Of a stretch of 44,936 bases of DNA, positions 8,449 to 16,613 are shown in pieces. The stretch lies in NCBI GenBank assembly GCA_016191085.1, contig JACPPJ010000042.1, positions 1 through 44,936 on the forward strand, given 5' to 3'. Positions within the stretch are counted from its first letter, which is position 1, and every line of letters starts with the position of its first letter. A program made the translations under genes and the position numbers. The DNA is from Acidobacteriota bacterium (GTDB taxonomy: Bacteria > Acidobacteriota > Terriglobia > 2-12-FULL-54-10). A model generated the notes under the pieces. It was not told where the DNA came from, ran no database searches, and was given only the letters and a program-made list of their open reading frames with translations.

Positions 8449-8967
8449 GTGAAAACAGCGATTACGCTTCTGCTGGGAGCATGGCTGACCGGGACTATAG
8501 TCGTCGCGTTCGTGGCTGCGGAAAACTTCTTCATGATTGACCGCCTGCTGCAATCGCCGGTGAGTCCCGAATTTCACAGGGATGCCGCCGCGCTGCCGGC
8601 GGGAGAGGCGCGGGTGATGCTGCGGCATCTGTCCTCCGAATTGAACCGCTATTACTTCCGCGTATGGGGCTGGACCGAACTGCTATTGGGCGGCCTGGTG
8701 CTGTGGCTTGCATTCCGAGGATTACGCCAGAAGAAATTCGTCATTGGATTCTCGATCATGCTGGTCTCGGTTGCGGTAATGACGCTCTACATCACGCCGC
8801 GTATCACGGTGCTAGGACGTGCTGTCGATTTTGTTCCGCGCAATCCGCCGCCGCCGGGAATGGCTGAGTTCGGGATCCTCCACGGCGCTTACAGCGCGCT
8901 CGACCTTCTCAAACTGCTGATGGGCATCTGGATGGCGGTTGCCCTGATTCGTTCGGAGCGGCATTAA
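8449..8967 (+). CDS. Small four-helix membrane protein, DUF4149-like
   Basis: The protein has 172 residues with about four transmembrane segments: TLLLGAWLTGTIVVAFVAA, a central WTELLLGGLVLWLAF, FSIMLVSVAVMTLYI and a C-terminal LLKLLMGIWMAVALI. The start is taken as GTG at 8449, directly behind GGAGAT. It places the first hydrophobic segment right at the N terminus. The reading frame stays open upstream to 8209, but that part lies antisense to the glycosylase gene. The layout resembles DUF4149 membrane proteins, which have no known function. The gene points toward the ABC exporter but is separated from it by 56 bases. Confidence 0.7.
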   Translation: MKTAITLLLGAWLTGTIVVAFVAAENFFMIDRLLQSPVSPEFHRDAAALPAGEARVMLRHLSSELNRYYFRVWGWTELLLGGLVLWLAFRGLRQKKFVIGFSIMLVSVAVMTLYITPRITVLGRAVDFVPRNPPPPGMAEFGILHGAYSALDLLKLLMGIWMAVALIRSERH

Positions 8968-9023
8968 CGCAGAGCCGAAGGAGGGATGTGCCTGGATGTT
9001 AAACTGGATACGGAACCCTCACG

Positions 9024-10946
9024 ATGAATCATTACCATCATCGATCACACTCGCGTACCAGAGGTGACGGCCCGCCACTCTCGCCGCAGAAGCTGCGGAC
9101 CGTCCTGCCTTACGTCCGGGAAATGTTCCGTACGCGGCGCGGGCTGCTGGCTGGCGGCTTCGTGCTGATGGTCATCAACCGCGTGTCGGGATTGGTTCTT
9201 CCCTACTCCACAAAATTTCTGATTGATCGCGTCATCGCGGAGCGCCATTTGGAACTGCTGAAACCCATGATCCTGGTGGTCCTGCTGGCGACTGCGGTTC
9301 AGGGCGTCACGTCCTTTTCTTTGACGCAACTGCTTTCCAAAGGCGCTCAGCGCCTGATTGCGGAGCTTCGCCTGAAGGTGCACGCGCATGTGAGCCGGCT
9401 GCCGGTGGCATATTATGATTCCACCAAAACAGGCACGCTGATCTCGCGCATCATGAGCGACGTCGAAGGCGTGCGGAACCTGATTGGGACCGGGCTCGTG
9501 GAGTTTGCAGGAGGATTGCTGACTTCGGCGATCGCGGCGGTAGTGCTTTTTCGCATCAGCCCGCTGATGACAGGTCTGGCGCTGGCGTTCTTCGTAGGTT
9601 GTGCGCTGCTGCTGCACAGGGCGTTTCGAACTATACGGCCGATATTCCGTGAGCGCGGCGCGATCAACGCCGATGTGACCGGCCGGCTGGCCGAATCGCT
9701 CAGCGGCGTTCGTGTGATCAAGGGCTATCACGCCGAGGAGCGGGAGGAGCGCGTGTTCGCCGCGGGCGTGCGACGCCTGCTCGATAACGTGCTGCGAACT
9801 CTCACTACCACTTCCATCATGAGCCTCGCGGCCACCTCTCTGACGGGCGTTGTGGGCGTCGTGATTATGTACTTCGGCGCGCGCCAGATCGTCGCGGGAA
9901 CCATGACGCTCGGCTCATTATTTACATATACGCTGTTTCTCGGCTTTATGGTCGCGCCGCTCATTCAGGTTATCGGCGTCGGCACGCAGCTCACCGAAGC
10001 TCTGGCCGGACTGGAGCGCACGCACGAACTGCTGACCGAGCGCCCGGAGGACCAGGACCCGAATCGCACCGTTGCTCTCGATGGAGTTCGAGGAACAATC
10101 GAGTTCGACGGCGTCGGCTTCAGCTACGACGGCAGCCGCCTCGTGCTGCGCGACATTTCCTTTCAAGCCGCCCCCGGTACGGTGACTGCACTGGTCGGCT
10201 CTTCCGGTTCAGGCAAGTCAACTATGATTGGTTTGATTGCGGCGTTCTACAAGCCGACAGAAGGCAAAATTCTTATTGACGGCGTGGACCTCAGCACCGT
10301 GCGCCTCGACAGCTATCGTACGCAGCTTGGAGTCGTTCTGCAGGAATCGTTCTTGTTCGACGGCACAATCCGCGAGAACGTTTGTTTTTCACGTCCAGAC
10401 GCTGGCGAGGAAGCTATTCTCCAGGCCTGCCGCATTGCGCGCGTGGATGAATTCGCAGAACGATTCGAGAGCGGCTATGACACCGTGGTGGGCGAGAGAG
10501 GCGTCAAACTGTCCGGCGGCCAGCGGCAGCGGATCTCGATCGCGCGCGCCATTCTTGCGGAGCCGCGTATATTGATTCTCGACGAAGCGACCTCCAGCCT
10601 CGATTCGGAGTCGGAGGCAATGATCCAACAGGGGCTGCTATATCTAATGCAGCGGTGCACCACGTTTGTGATTGCACACCGGCTGTCTACCATACGGCGC
10701 GCCAATCAAATACTAGTGGTAGAGCAGGGGCAGATCATCGAGCACGGCACGCATGAAGAGCTATACGCAATCGGCGGGCGCTACTATGAGCTTTATACGA
10801 AACAGCACGACCTCGAAAGCAACTTGTTCCTGGCCCCCGGCGAGGGAGATATGGAAGCGCAACCTGAAGAGCCGGCGCACTCCCGAAACGGGCAGGAGTC
10901 CGACCCCGCCGCCGCGCTACGGCTGCTAAGACGGGAAATCAGGTAA
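9024..10946 (+). CDS. ABC transporter, fused permease and ATPase (MsbA/MDR exporter type)
   Basis: This 640-residue half-transporter should work as a homodimer in the inner membrane and export a lipid or hydrophobic compound. Residues 40-320 hold the six-helix type 1 exporter domain (RGLLAGGFVLMVINR onward). The ATPase domain has Walker A GSSGSGKST, the Q-loop GVVLQESFLFDGTIREN, the signature LSGGQRQR, Walker B ILILDEATSSLD and the H-loop IAHRLSTIRRA. A 40-residue polar, acidic tail follows. The His-rich start (MNHYHHRSHSR) is unusual but lies before the fold. Substrate cannot be read from sequence; MsbA-like lipid flipping is one option. Ribonuclease R follows after 23 bases. Confidence 0.92.
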   Translation: MNHYHHRSHSRTRGDGPPLSPQKLRTVLPYVREMFRTRRGLLAGGFVLMVINRVSGLVLPYSTKFLIDRVIAERHLELLKPMILVVLLATAVQGVTSFSLTQLLSKGAQRLIAELRLKVHAHVSRLPVAYYDSTKTGTLISRIMSDVEGVRNLIGTGLVEFAGGLLTSAIAAVVLFRISPLMTGLALAFFVGCALLLHRAFRTIRPIFRERGAINADVTGRLAESLSGVRVIKGYHAEEREERVFAAGVRRLLDNVLRTLTTTSIMSLAATSLTGVVGVVIMYFGARQIVAGTMTLGSLFTYTLFLGFMVAPLIQVIGVGTQLTEALAGLERTHELLTERPEDQDPNRTVALDGVRGTIEFDGVGFSYDGSRLVLRDISFQAAPGTVTALVGSSGSGKSTMIGLIAAFYKPTEGKILIDGVDLSTVRLDSYRTQLGVVLQESFLFDGTIRENVCFSRPDAGEEAILQACRIARVDEFAERFESGYDTVVGERGVKLSGGQRQRISIARAILAEPRILILDEATSSLDSESEAMIQQGLLYLMQRCTTFVIAHRLSTIRRANQILVVEQGQIIEHGTHEELYAIGGRYYELYTKQHDLESNLFLAPGEGDMEAQPEEPAHSRNGQESDPAAALRLLRREIR

Positions 10947-10969
10947 ATAAATCCGCAAGGAGGCCCCGG

Positions 10970-13168
10970 ATGCGTTCTATGAAGCACCGACAGGTTGTGA
11001 AACGTCCACCCCGCCGCCGACCCGCAACCTCCTCACCGCGTGCCGCCGAGGGCGTTACGGGCCGGCTGGTCACGCATCGCGACGGTTATGGCTTCGTCAT
11101 TCCCGACAAGCCTCTGCCCAATGTGCAAGGCGACATTTTCATCGGGCAGCATTCCATGGGCAGCGCCATGCATGGCGACCGCGTGCTGGTCGCAGGGCTG
11201 AGGCATCATGGCAGCGGGCGCGCCGAAGGCCGCATCGAGCGCGTGCTGGAGCGCGCCCAGTCCACCATCGTGGGCAGGTTCCACCACGGCTCCCGATTCA
11301 ATTATGTTGTGCCTTATGACGATCGCATCGTGTCACAGATCATCATTTTCAAATCCCGCGAACTGCCGGAGTTGAATCTTCCTCCCGCTCAGGAGTTGGA
11401 TGGCGCGGTCGTTGATGTCGAAATCACGCGCTTTCCCACCGCCACGCAGGACGCCACCGGACGCGTTATTGAGGTATTGGGTCGCGAGGGCGAGTTTGGG
11501 ATCGATGTCGGAATCATCATCCGCAAACATCACCTGCGGCACCGCTTCCCTCATGAGTTGCAACGCGAGGCTACTGCGATCTCGCACGATGTCCTCTCCG
11601 AGGAAATTCGCAAGCGCCAAGACTTTCGCTACCTGCCAATCGTCACGATTGACGGCGAGACGGCCCGCGATTTCGACGATGCCGTGTACGTCGAGCGGCT
11701 CCCGAACGGCAATTACCAGTTGCAGGTGCATATCGCCGACGTGTCGTACTACGTGCGACCGGGAAGCGCGCTGGACCGCGAGGCACGTCTGCGCGGGACC
11801 TCAGTTTATTTTCCCGACCGCGCTGTTCCGATGCTTCCCGAAGAGCTTTCGAACGGCATCTGTTCGCTGAAGCCCGGCGAGGACCGGCTGGTGATGTCCG
11901 TCGTAATGGAAATCAACGGCGAAGGCAAGGTCGTGGGCTCGTCGTTCGCGCAGGGAGTTATCCGCAGCGCGCAACGTATGACTTATACCGCCGTGAACGC
12001 GGTGCTCGAAAACGATACCGCCACACGGCTACAATACGTGCACCTCGCTTCGAACTTCGAACTCATGCGCGAGCTCGCGTTGATTCTCAACCGCAAGCGG
12101 CGGCAGCGCGGCTCGATTGACTTCGATTTGCCGGAACCGGAGATCGCGTTGGACGAGTTTGGAGTGATGGTGGCGATCACGCGCTCGGAGCGGAACATCG
12201 CGCATCGCATTATTGAAGAGTTCATGCTGGTCGCCAATGAAACCGTGGCGGCGCATCTGGAACAACTTGGACTCGATTCACTCCATCGCGTGCACGAAGA
12301 GCCCGACCCCAAAAAGGTGATTGACTTCGAGGAGATCGCCAGCAGCTTTGGCTATACGTTAGGCGTGGGACCGCTGCCGGTGAAAAGTTTTTCCGTGGGT
12401 CGCAGCGGCGGGCGTGACGGACGGAGCAGGGGCCGTGGGCGGGCAGATAAGGTGAGTATCCCGGCGGGCGATATCGACATTTCGCCGCGCCACTACCAGC
12501 GGCTGACGGACAAGATCGCTGGAAAGCCGGAGGAACGCATCCTGTCATACCTGATGTTGCGGTCGCTCAAACAGGCGCGCTACAGCGAGGAGAGCCTCGG
12601 CCATTTCGCCCTGGCGACGCCGATGTATACGCACTTCACTTCGCCCATCCGCCGGTACCCCGATTTGATCGTGCATCGCGTTCTACGATTTTCGCTGGAG
12701 AAGCAGCACAAGCCGCCTACAAATCATGCCAAAGAAACTGCGAAGCCAAGCAAACGCTCGGCAAGGAAGAAGCTGATCGCTGCGCCTGCCGGCCCGCTCT
12801 CGATTGTGGAGTTACAGGAGATCGGCTTGGAATGCTCGGAGTCCGAGCGGCGCGCACAGGAGGCTGAGCGCGAGCTGATCGAATGGAAGAAAGCGCGGTT
12901 CATGGCCGACAAAGTCGGCGACGAGTTCGACGCGCTGATCATCAGCGTCAGCAAATTCGGATTTTTTATCGAACTTTCCGATCTGTTCGTCGAAGGACTT
13001 GTACCGATCGAGACGCTGACGGACGATTGGTACGCTTACCGCGAAGGGCAGCAGGAACTCGTTGGCGAACGAAATCGTAGGCGCTTCCGCATCGGAGATA
13101 AGTTGCGAGTGCGCCTAGACCGCGTCGGCGAGATGGGCGGGAAGATGCAGTTTTCCGTCGCTGACTGA
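10970..13168 (+). CDS. rnr: Ribonuclease R
   Basis: RNase R is a processive 3'-5' exoribonuclease that degrades structured RNA. The 732-residue protein has a basic N terminus, cold-shock-type OB domains (GRLVTHRDGYGFVIPD; DIFIGQHSMGSAMHGDRV), the RNB catalytic domain with DGETARDFDDAVYVE (metal-binding aspartates) and HIADVSYYVRPGSALDREA, and a C-terminal S1 domain (FDALIISVSKFGFFIEL). Two low-complexity insertions interrupt the RNB domain. One is an Arg/Gly-rich stretch (SVGRSGGRDGRSRGRGRAD) near residue 475-495, and the other is a Lys/Pro-rich stretch after HRVLRFSLEKQHK. AAGGAGG precedes the start at a good distance. Confidence 0.93.
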   Translation: MRSMKHRQVVKRPPRRRPATSSPRAAEGVTGRLVTHRDGYGFVIPDKPLPNVQGDIFIGQHSMGSAMHGDRVLVAGLRHHGSGRAEGRIERVLERAQSTIVGRFHHGSRFNYVVPYDDRIVSQIIIFKSRELPELNLPPAQELDGAVVDVEITRFPTATQDATGRVIEVLGREGEFGIDVGIIIRKHHLRHRFPHELQREATAISHDVLSEEIRKRQDFRYLPIVTIDGETARDFDDAVYVERLPNGNYQLQVHIADVSYYVRPGSALDREARLRGTSVYFPDRAVPMLPEELSNGICSLKPGEDRLVMSVVMEINGEGKVVGSSFAQGVIRSAQRMTYTAVNAVLENDTATRLQYVHLASNFELMRELALILNRKRRQRGSIDFDLPEPEIALDEFGVMVAITRSERNIAHRIIEEFMLVANETVAAHLEQLGLDSLHRVHEEPDPKKVIDFEEIASSFGYTLGVGPLPVKSFSVGRSGGRDGRSRGRGRADKVSIPAGDIDISPRHYQRLTDKIAGKPEERILSYLMLRSLKQARYSEESLGHFALATPMYTHFTSPIRRYPDLIVHRVLRFSLEKQHKPPTNHAKETAKPSKRSARKKLIAAPAGPLSIVELQEIGLECSESERRAQEAERELIEWKKARFMADKVGDEFDALIISVSKFGFFIELSDLFVEGLVPIETLTDDWYAYREGQQELVGERNRRRFRIGDKLRVRLDRVGEMGGKMQFSVAD

Positions 13169-13188
13169 GCGGTTGGGAGACGCTTGCA

Positions 13189-13217
13189 TTGAACTCTTTC
13201 GCTTCTGCTGGTATCTT
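13189..13217 (+). promoter_or_regulatory. Sigma-70-like promoter upstream of the exported methyltransferase
   Basis: TTGAAC at 13189-13194 and TATCTT at 13212-13217 are separated by 17 bases, close to the sigma-70 consensus. An AGGAGG ribosome binding site at 13238-13243 and ATG at 13251 follow. The spacing predicts a leader of roughly 27 bases. Confidence 0.5.
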
Positions 13218-13250
13218 CGCGCGTAGAAGCTCTAATCAGGAGGACTGCTC

Positions 13251-13916
13251 ATGTCGAAGAATCATCACAGAATGCTGTTGCTGGCAGCACTGTGGCTAGG
13301 ATGTGTTGCTGCTGCTGCGGCCTTTCAACTGGCCTCGCGGGATACTAAAGACTGGATTGAGACGCTGGAGAGGCCGGAACGGATCAAGAGTCAGAAGATT
13401 GACGAGGTTCTGGCGGTGCTGAATCTCAAACCCGGGATGGTTGTGGCCGATCTAGGAGCAGGGTCGGGAATCTTCGCGCGCCCCATGGCAAAAGCCGTTG
13501 GTCCCAAGGGCAAGGTATACGCCGTAGATATTGACAAGGGTCTGCTCGATTACATCAATGAGCGAGCGAAGAAAGAGAATGTTAATAACATCGTGACCGT
13601 GCTCGGCGAATATAGCGATCCGAAGATTCCGAAGAAGGATGTGGATCTGGCGTTCTTCAACGACGTGCTGCACCACATAGAGAATCGCGCCACGTACCTG
13701 AAGGCGCTGGCCCGCTACATCAAGCCAACGGGTCAGGTGGTCATCGTCGAAATGGATAAGAACGATCCGAATACGCCACACAAAGACAAACCGGAATTAC
13801 TGCTCAGCCGCCAACAGATAGACCAATGGATGGCGGACGCGGGGTTCAAGCCGGTGAAGGAGAACACGGAACTGTTCCCCGGCACGAAGCATTTTGTGTT
13901 TTACGGTAGGAAGTAA
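13251..13916 (+). CDS. Class I SAM-dependent methyltransferase with an N-terminal signal peptide
   Basis: The 221-residue protein begins with a basic stretch and a hydrophobic core (MLLLAALWLGCVAAAAAFQ) that reads as a signal peptide or membrane anchor. A Rossmann methyltransferase domain follows: motif I VVADLGAGSGIFA, the acidic loop VYAVDIDKG, and LAFFNDVLHHIENRATYL, in the UbiE/Methyltransf_11 style. The domain is complete and the cofactor-binding glycines are intact. An extracytoplasmic SAM enzyme is odd because SAM is cytosolic, so the hydrophobic segment may anchor the domain on the inner face. The start is well fixed by AGGAGG 7 bases upstream. The substrate is unknown. Confidence 0.8.
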   Translation: MSKNHHRMLLLAALWLGCVAAAAAFQLASRDTKDWIETLERPERIKSQKIDEVLAVLNLKPGMVVADLGAGSGIFARPMAKAVGPKGKVYAVDIDKGLLDYINERAKKENVNNIVTVLGEYSDPKIPKKDVDLAFFNDVLHHIENRATYLKALARYIKPTGQVVIVEMDKNDPNTPHKDKPELLLSRQQIDQWMADAGFKPVKENTELFPGTKHFVFYGRK

Positions 13917-13974
13917 CAGCGGGCTGACGGAGGTCGGGATTGCGCGCGCGGCTGCAGTAGCGCCGGTTCGGAAG

Positions 13975-14490
13975 CTACGTCGTAATCGGCAACCCCAGCG
14001 AGCCGATACGGCAGACCTGTGCAGGGTCTTTCAATTGATGGAGTAGTTCAGAGACCGTCTTGCCGTCCGGCGGGACGTGCAGATCCGGAGCGATTTCCCG
14101 CAGCGGCTCCAGCACGAAGCGGCGATCCAGCATTCGAGGGTGCGGCAGAATCAGGGTTTCGCCCCGAAAAGTGGAATCGCCGTAGAGCAAAATATCAATG
14201 TCCACGGTTCGCGGCCCTTTGGGCCGCTCACGCACGCGACCCAGGTCTCTCTCGATCTCGTGCACTTTAGCGAGCAGCTCTTCTGGGCCGAGGGTCGTCT
14301 CGATGCAGGCAGCACAGTTCAGAAACCAGTCCTGCTCGACTACGTCCACCGGCTCCGTTTCATAAATGGATGATACCGAGCGCAGCCGCAGCCCCGCGCT
14401 TTCCAGGCTCTGGCAGGCCTGCCGCAACCGCTGCACACGGTCGCCGATATTGGAGCCGATGGAAAGGTATGCGGTGACTGGAATCGTCAT
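13975..14490 (-). CDS. folK: 2-amino-4-hydroxy-6-hydroxymethyldihydropteridine diphosphokinase (HPPK)
   Basis: FolK transfers pyrophosphate from ATP to 6-hydroxymethyl-dihydropterin in folate synthesis. The 171-residue protein has the expected motifs: AYLSIGSNIGDR at the N terminus, SSIYETEPV, WFLNCA, LGRVRERPKGPRTVDIDILLYG and LPHPRMLDRRFVLEPL. In the long motif the Arg, Pro and the two Asp of DIDIL bind ATP and metal. An ATG 45 bases upstream (14535) is in frame, but the added residues are read from the hairpin repeat at 14522-14542, and the family normally begins a few residues before AYLSIGSN. I therefore place the start at 14490, although no clear ribosome binding site precedes it. No other folate gene is adjacent. 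Confidence 0.9.
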   Translation of the reverse strand: MTIPVTAYLSIGSNIGDRVQRLRQACQSLESAGLRLRSVSSIYETEPVDVVEQDWFLNCAACIETTLGPEELLAKVHEIERDLGRVRERPKGPRTVDIDILLYGDSTFRGETLILPHPRMLDRRFVLEPLREIAPDLHVPPDGKTVSELLHQLKDPAQVCRIGSLGLPITT

Positions 14491-14521
14491 GTCAATTCGC
14501 GGATAGTGCTGGGCGTGGAAG

Positions 14522-14663
14522 GGCACGGTTTTCAACCGTGCCGGAACCTGCTGCTAGTTACGGCCGGCTTTAGCCGCTGCGGTCCTCGCTTCAAATACGC
14601 TGGCCCTCAGGCGCTAAAGCGCTCTCGATGACCGGCGTTACGGCAGGGCTGAAAAGCCGTGCC
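14522..14663. repeat. Hairpin repeat array between folK and ruvB
   Basis: GGCACGGTT-TTC-AACCGTGCC (14522-14542) has a perfect 9-base stem. CGGCTTTAGCCG near 14566-14577, CAGGCGCTAAAGCGCT near 14609 and GGGCTGAAAAGCC near 14646 follow. This is the same kind of composite array as at 1-120. It fills the roughly 200-base gap between the folK start and the ruvB stop. No gene is seen in the gap. Confidence 0.75.
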
Positions 14664-14691
14664 CTGACGCATTGTATACGCGCGCAGTTTC

Positions 14692-15744
14692 TCACGTGAA
14701 CAGCCCTCTCTGCGCCTCGCCGGGCTTGATGCCGAAATACTCAAACGCCAGCGGTGTTGCTACGCGGCCGCGCGGCGTGCGGTGAAGAAATCCGGCTTGA
14801 ATTAAAAACGGTTCGTACATCTCTTCGATGGCGTCCACTTCCTCACTGAGCGACGCAGCCAGAGTGTTCACGCCTACGGGGCCGCCGCCGAATTTTTCAA
14901 TGATGGTCAGCAGCAGCTTGCGATCGGCCTCATCAAATCCGTGCTGGTCCACCTCTAGCATTTGCAGAGCCGCGCTCGCCACCGGGCCGGTGATACGGCC
15001 GTCCGCTCTCACCTGCGCGTAATCGCGGACGCGGCGCAACAGCCGGTTCACGACACGTGGAGTGCCGCGGCTGCGGCGGGCAATCTCGGACGCTCCATCG
15101 GCCTCCACTTCGATATTCAGAATTTCGGCAGAGCGGCGCACGATTATTTCCAGCTCTTTCGGCGTGTAGAAATCCAGCCGGTGCACAATTCCGAAACGGC
15201 TCCGCAGCGGCCCGCTCAGCAACCCGGCCCGCGTCGTCGCTCCCACCAGCGTGAACGGATTGATGTTCAGCTTGATCGTTCGCGCCCCGGGTCCTTGGCC
15301 CACCACGTAATCAATGTGATAGTCCTCGAGCGCCGGATAGAGCACCTCTTCCAGTTGCGTGTTGAGGCGGTGAATTTCATCTATAAAGAAAACCTGAAAC
15401 TTCTCGACATTGCTCAGGATCGCCGCCAGGTCGCCCTTATCCTCGATGACGGGGCCGGAGGTGCTCTGGAATGCCACGTTCAGTTCGTTTGCAATGATTG
15501 CGGCGAGCGTCGTCTTACCCAGTCCAGGAGGACCGTAGAGCAAGATGTGATCCAGCACCTCACCGCGTTCTTTCGCGGCCTGGATGCTGATAGCGAGATT
15601 TTCCTTTAGCTTTTCCTGCCCGATGAACTCGCGCAGCAGCTTGGGACGCAAGCTGTATTCGACCGGCTGCTCACCGGGAAGTACAGCACCGGAGAGAATG
15701 CGCTCTCTGTCTTCGCTTTGCTCGCCTCTGTCCTTGCGTGCCAT
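14692..15744 (-). CDS. ruvB: Holliday junction branch migration helicase RuvB
   Basis: RuvB is the hexameric AAA+ motor that, with RuvA, drives Holliday junction migration in recombination repair. The 350-residue protein has Walker [10 protein letters not shown], Walker [11 protein letters not shown], sensor [21 protein letters not shown] with the arginine finger, and the winged-helix C-terminal domain ending in [18 protein letters not shown]. Length and motifs are standard. It lies downstream of ruvA on the same strand, but a JAMM-motif gene and a hairpin element separate the two. No ruvC is in the window. Confidence 0.96.
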   Translation of the reverse strand: MARKDRGEQSEDRERILSGAVLPGEQPVEYSLRPKLLREFIGQEKLKENLAISIQAAKERGEVLDHILLYGPPGLGKTTLAAIIANELNVAFQSTSGPVIEDKGDLAAILSNVEKFQVFFIDEIHRLNTQLEEVLYPALEDYHIDYVVGQGPGARTIKLNINPFTLVGATTRAGLLSGPLRSRFGIVHRLDFYTPKELEIIVRRSAEILNIEVEADGASEIARRSRGTPRVVNRLLRRVRDYAQVRADGRITGPVASAALQMLEVDQHGFDEADRKLLLTIIEKFGGGPVGVNTLAASLSEEVDAIEEMYEPFLIQAGFLHRTPRGRVATPLAFEYFGIKPGEAQRGLFT

Positions 15745-15760
15745 TGTTTAAAATTGCGGG

Positions 15761-15853
15761 GGTAGCCACGGCGAACGCTTTTTTTCGCCGTGGGCACGTT
15801 CCGGTCTGCGTGTGAAAAACCCACGGCGAGGAAAGGCGCTCGCCGTGGCTACC
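15761..15853. repeat. Inverted-repeat element with two hairpins (GGTAGCCACGG family)
   Basis: The 93-base element has 14-base perfect terminal inverted repeats, GGTAGCCACGGCGA at 15761-15774 and TCGCCGTGGCTACC at 15840-15853. Each end forms its own hairpin: CCACGGCGAA with TTCGCCGTGG (15766-15793), and CCACGGCGAG with CTCGCCGTGG (15821-15848). It lies between the ruvB start and the upstream JAMM gene and could act as a transcription attenuator or processing site. A related half-element is at 44789-44817. Confidence 0.75.
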
Positions 15854-15907
15854 ACTGCTTCCTGATTATCCGATCGCTTCAATTTTTATTCCCTTCGTTG
15901 CCATAAT

Positions 15908-16591
15908 TCAGAATAGCCGCTCCAAATGCAGCGTAAAGTTCCGGGATTTTGTAATACCGTTGGTGAACCGTATTGCCTGTGCGAATTGGTCAACTGGCAG
16001 GAATGCGTCGGCTATCGAACGAAAGTATTCCACGAACTCTCCGCGCCCGCATACGAATTCGATGAGGTTAACCCCTTTCTGGGTCAGCAATTCAGACCAG
16101 TGAGCGGCGGAGCGAAGGTCCTGATCGCTAGCCGTCAAAACCGCATTCGGATGGTTGTGGAAGCAAAGGACCGTCGAAACTGCTAGAGTAACGGCTGCGT
16201 CCACAATTTCGTAGTCGCGAAGCAGCGGAGCAACTGAGTTGCGATCTGGTCCCTTATTAAACCACAGCAATCTTACACATTTGTTGGCCTCGAATGCGAA
16301 AAGAATCCATTCGTGCTTCTTGGACTTCAGCAGTGCGGCTGCTATTGCCGGAAAAGAGGCAAGTGGATGAGACACTTGATGCCAAGCTCCACCAGTGTTC
16401 ATGCGCGATTTGAAGAATGGGTCTACCGCTGCCTGCGTCCGTTCGAAAACAAAGTAGCTGTGTACCTGTCGCTTTCTGCGCTTACGGGCCAATTGTTCGA
16501 CTTCAACGACAGATAGCGGCCTCAAGTGTGTAGCAATGAAACCTACGACGGCAACAAGAACAAGAATCAGAAGCCATTCGTCGCCGGTCAT
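15908..16591 (-). CDS. Membrane-anchored RadC/JAMM-like protein between ruvA and ruvB
   Basis: The 227-residue protein has one N-terminal transmembrane helix (LLILVLVAVVGFIATHL), a basic stretch (ARKRRKRQ) and a C-terminal domain with the RadC/JAMM signature. The pattern is Glu128, then His145-x-His147-Pro, then Ser155 and Asp158. The spacing Glu-17-His and HNHP-x6-S-x2-D is the same as I recall for RadC proteins. JAMM proteins are zinc metallohydrolases; the biochemical role of RadC itself is unsettled. The start at 16591 is chosen because it begins just before the membrane helix and lies 22 bases behind ruvA; the frame remains open further into ruvA. Placement between ruvA and ruvB suggests co-transcription. 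Sequence outside the motif is too divergent to name. Confidence 0.75.
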   Translation of the reverse strand: MTGDEWLLILVLVAVVGFIATHLRPLSVVEVEQLARKRRKRQVHSYFVFERTQAAVDPFFKSRMNTGGAWHQVSHPLASFPAIAAALLKSKKHEWILFAFEANKCVRLLWFNKGPDRNSVAPLLRDYEIVDAAVTLAVSTVLCFHNHPNAVLTASDQDLRSAAHWSELLTQKGVNLIEFVCGRGEFVEYFRSIADAFLPVDQFAQAIRFTNGITKSRNFTLHLERLF

Positions 16592-16613
16592 TTTCAACGA
16601 CACCGTTACCACA

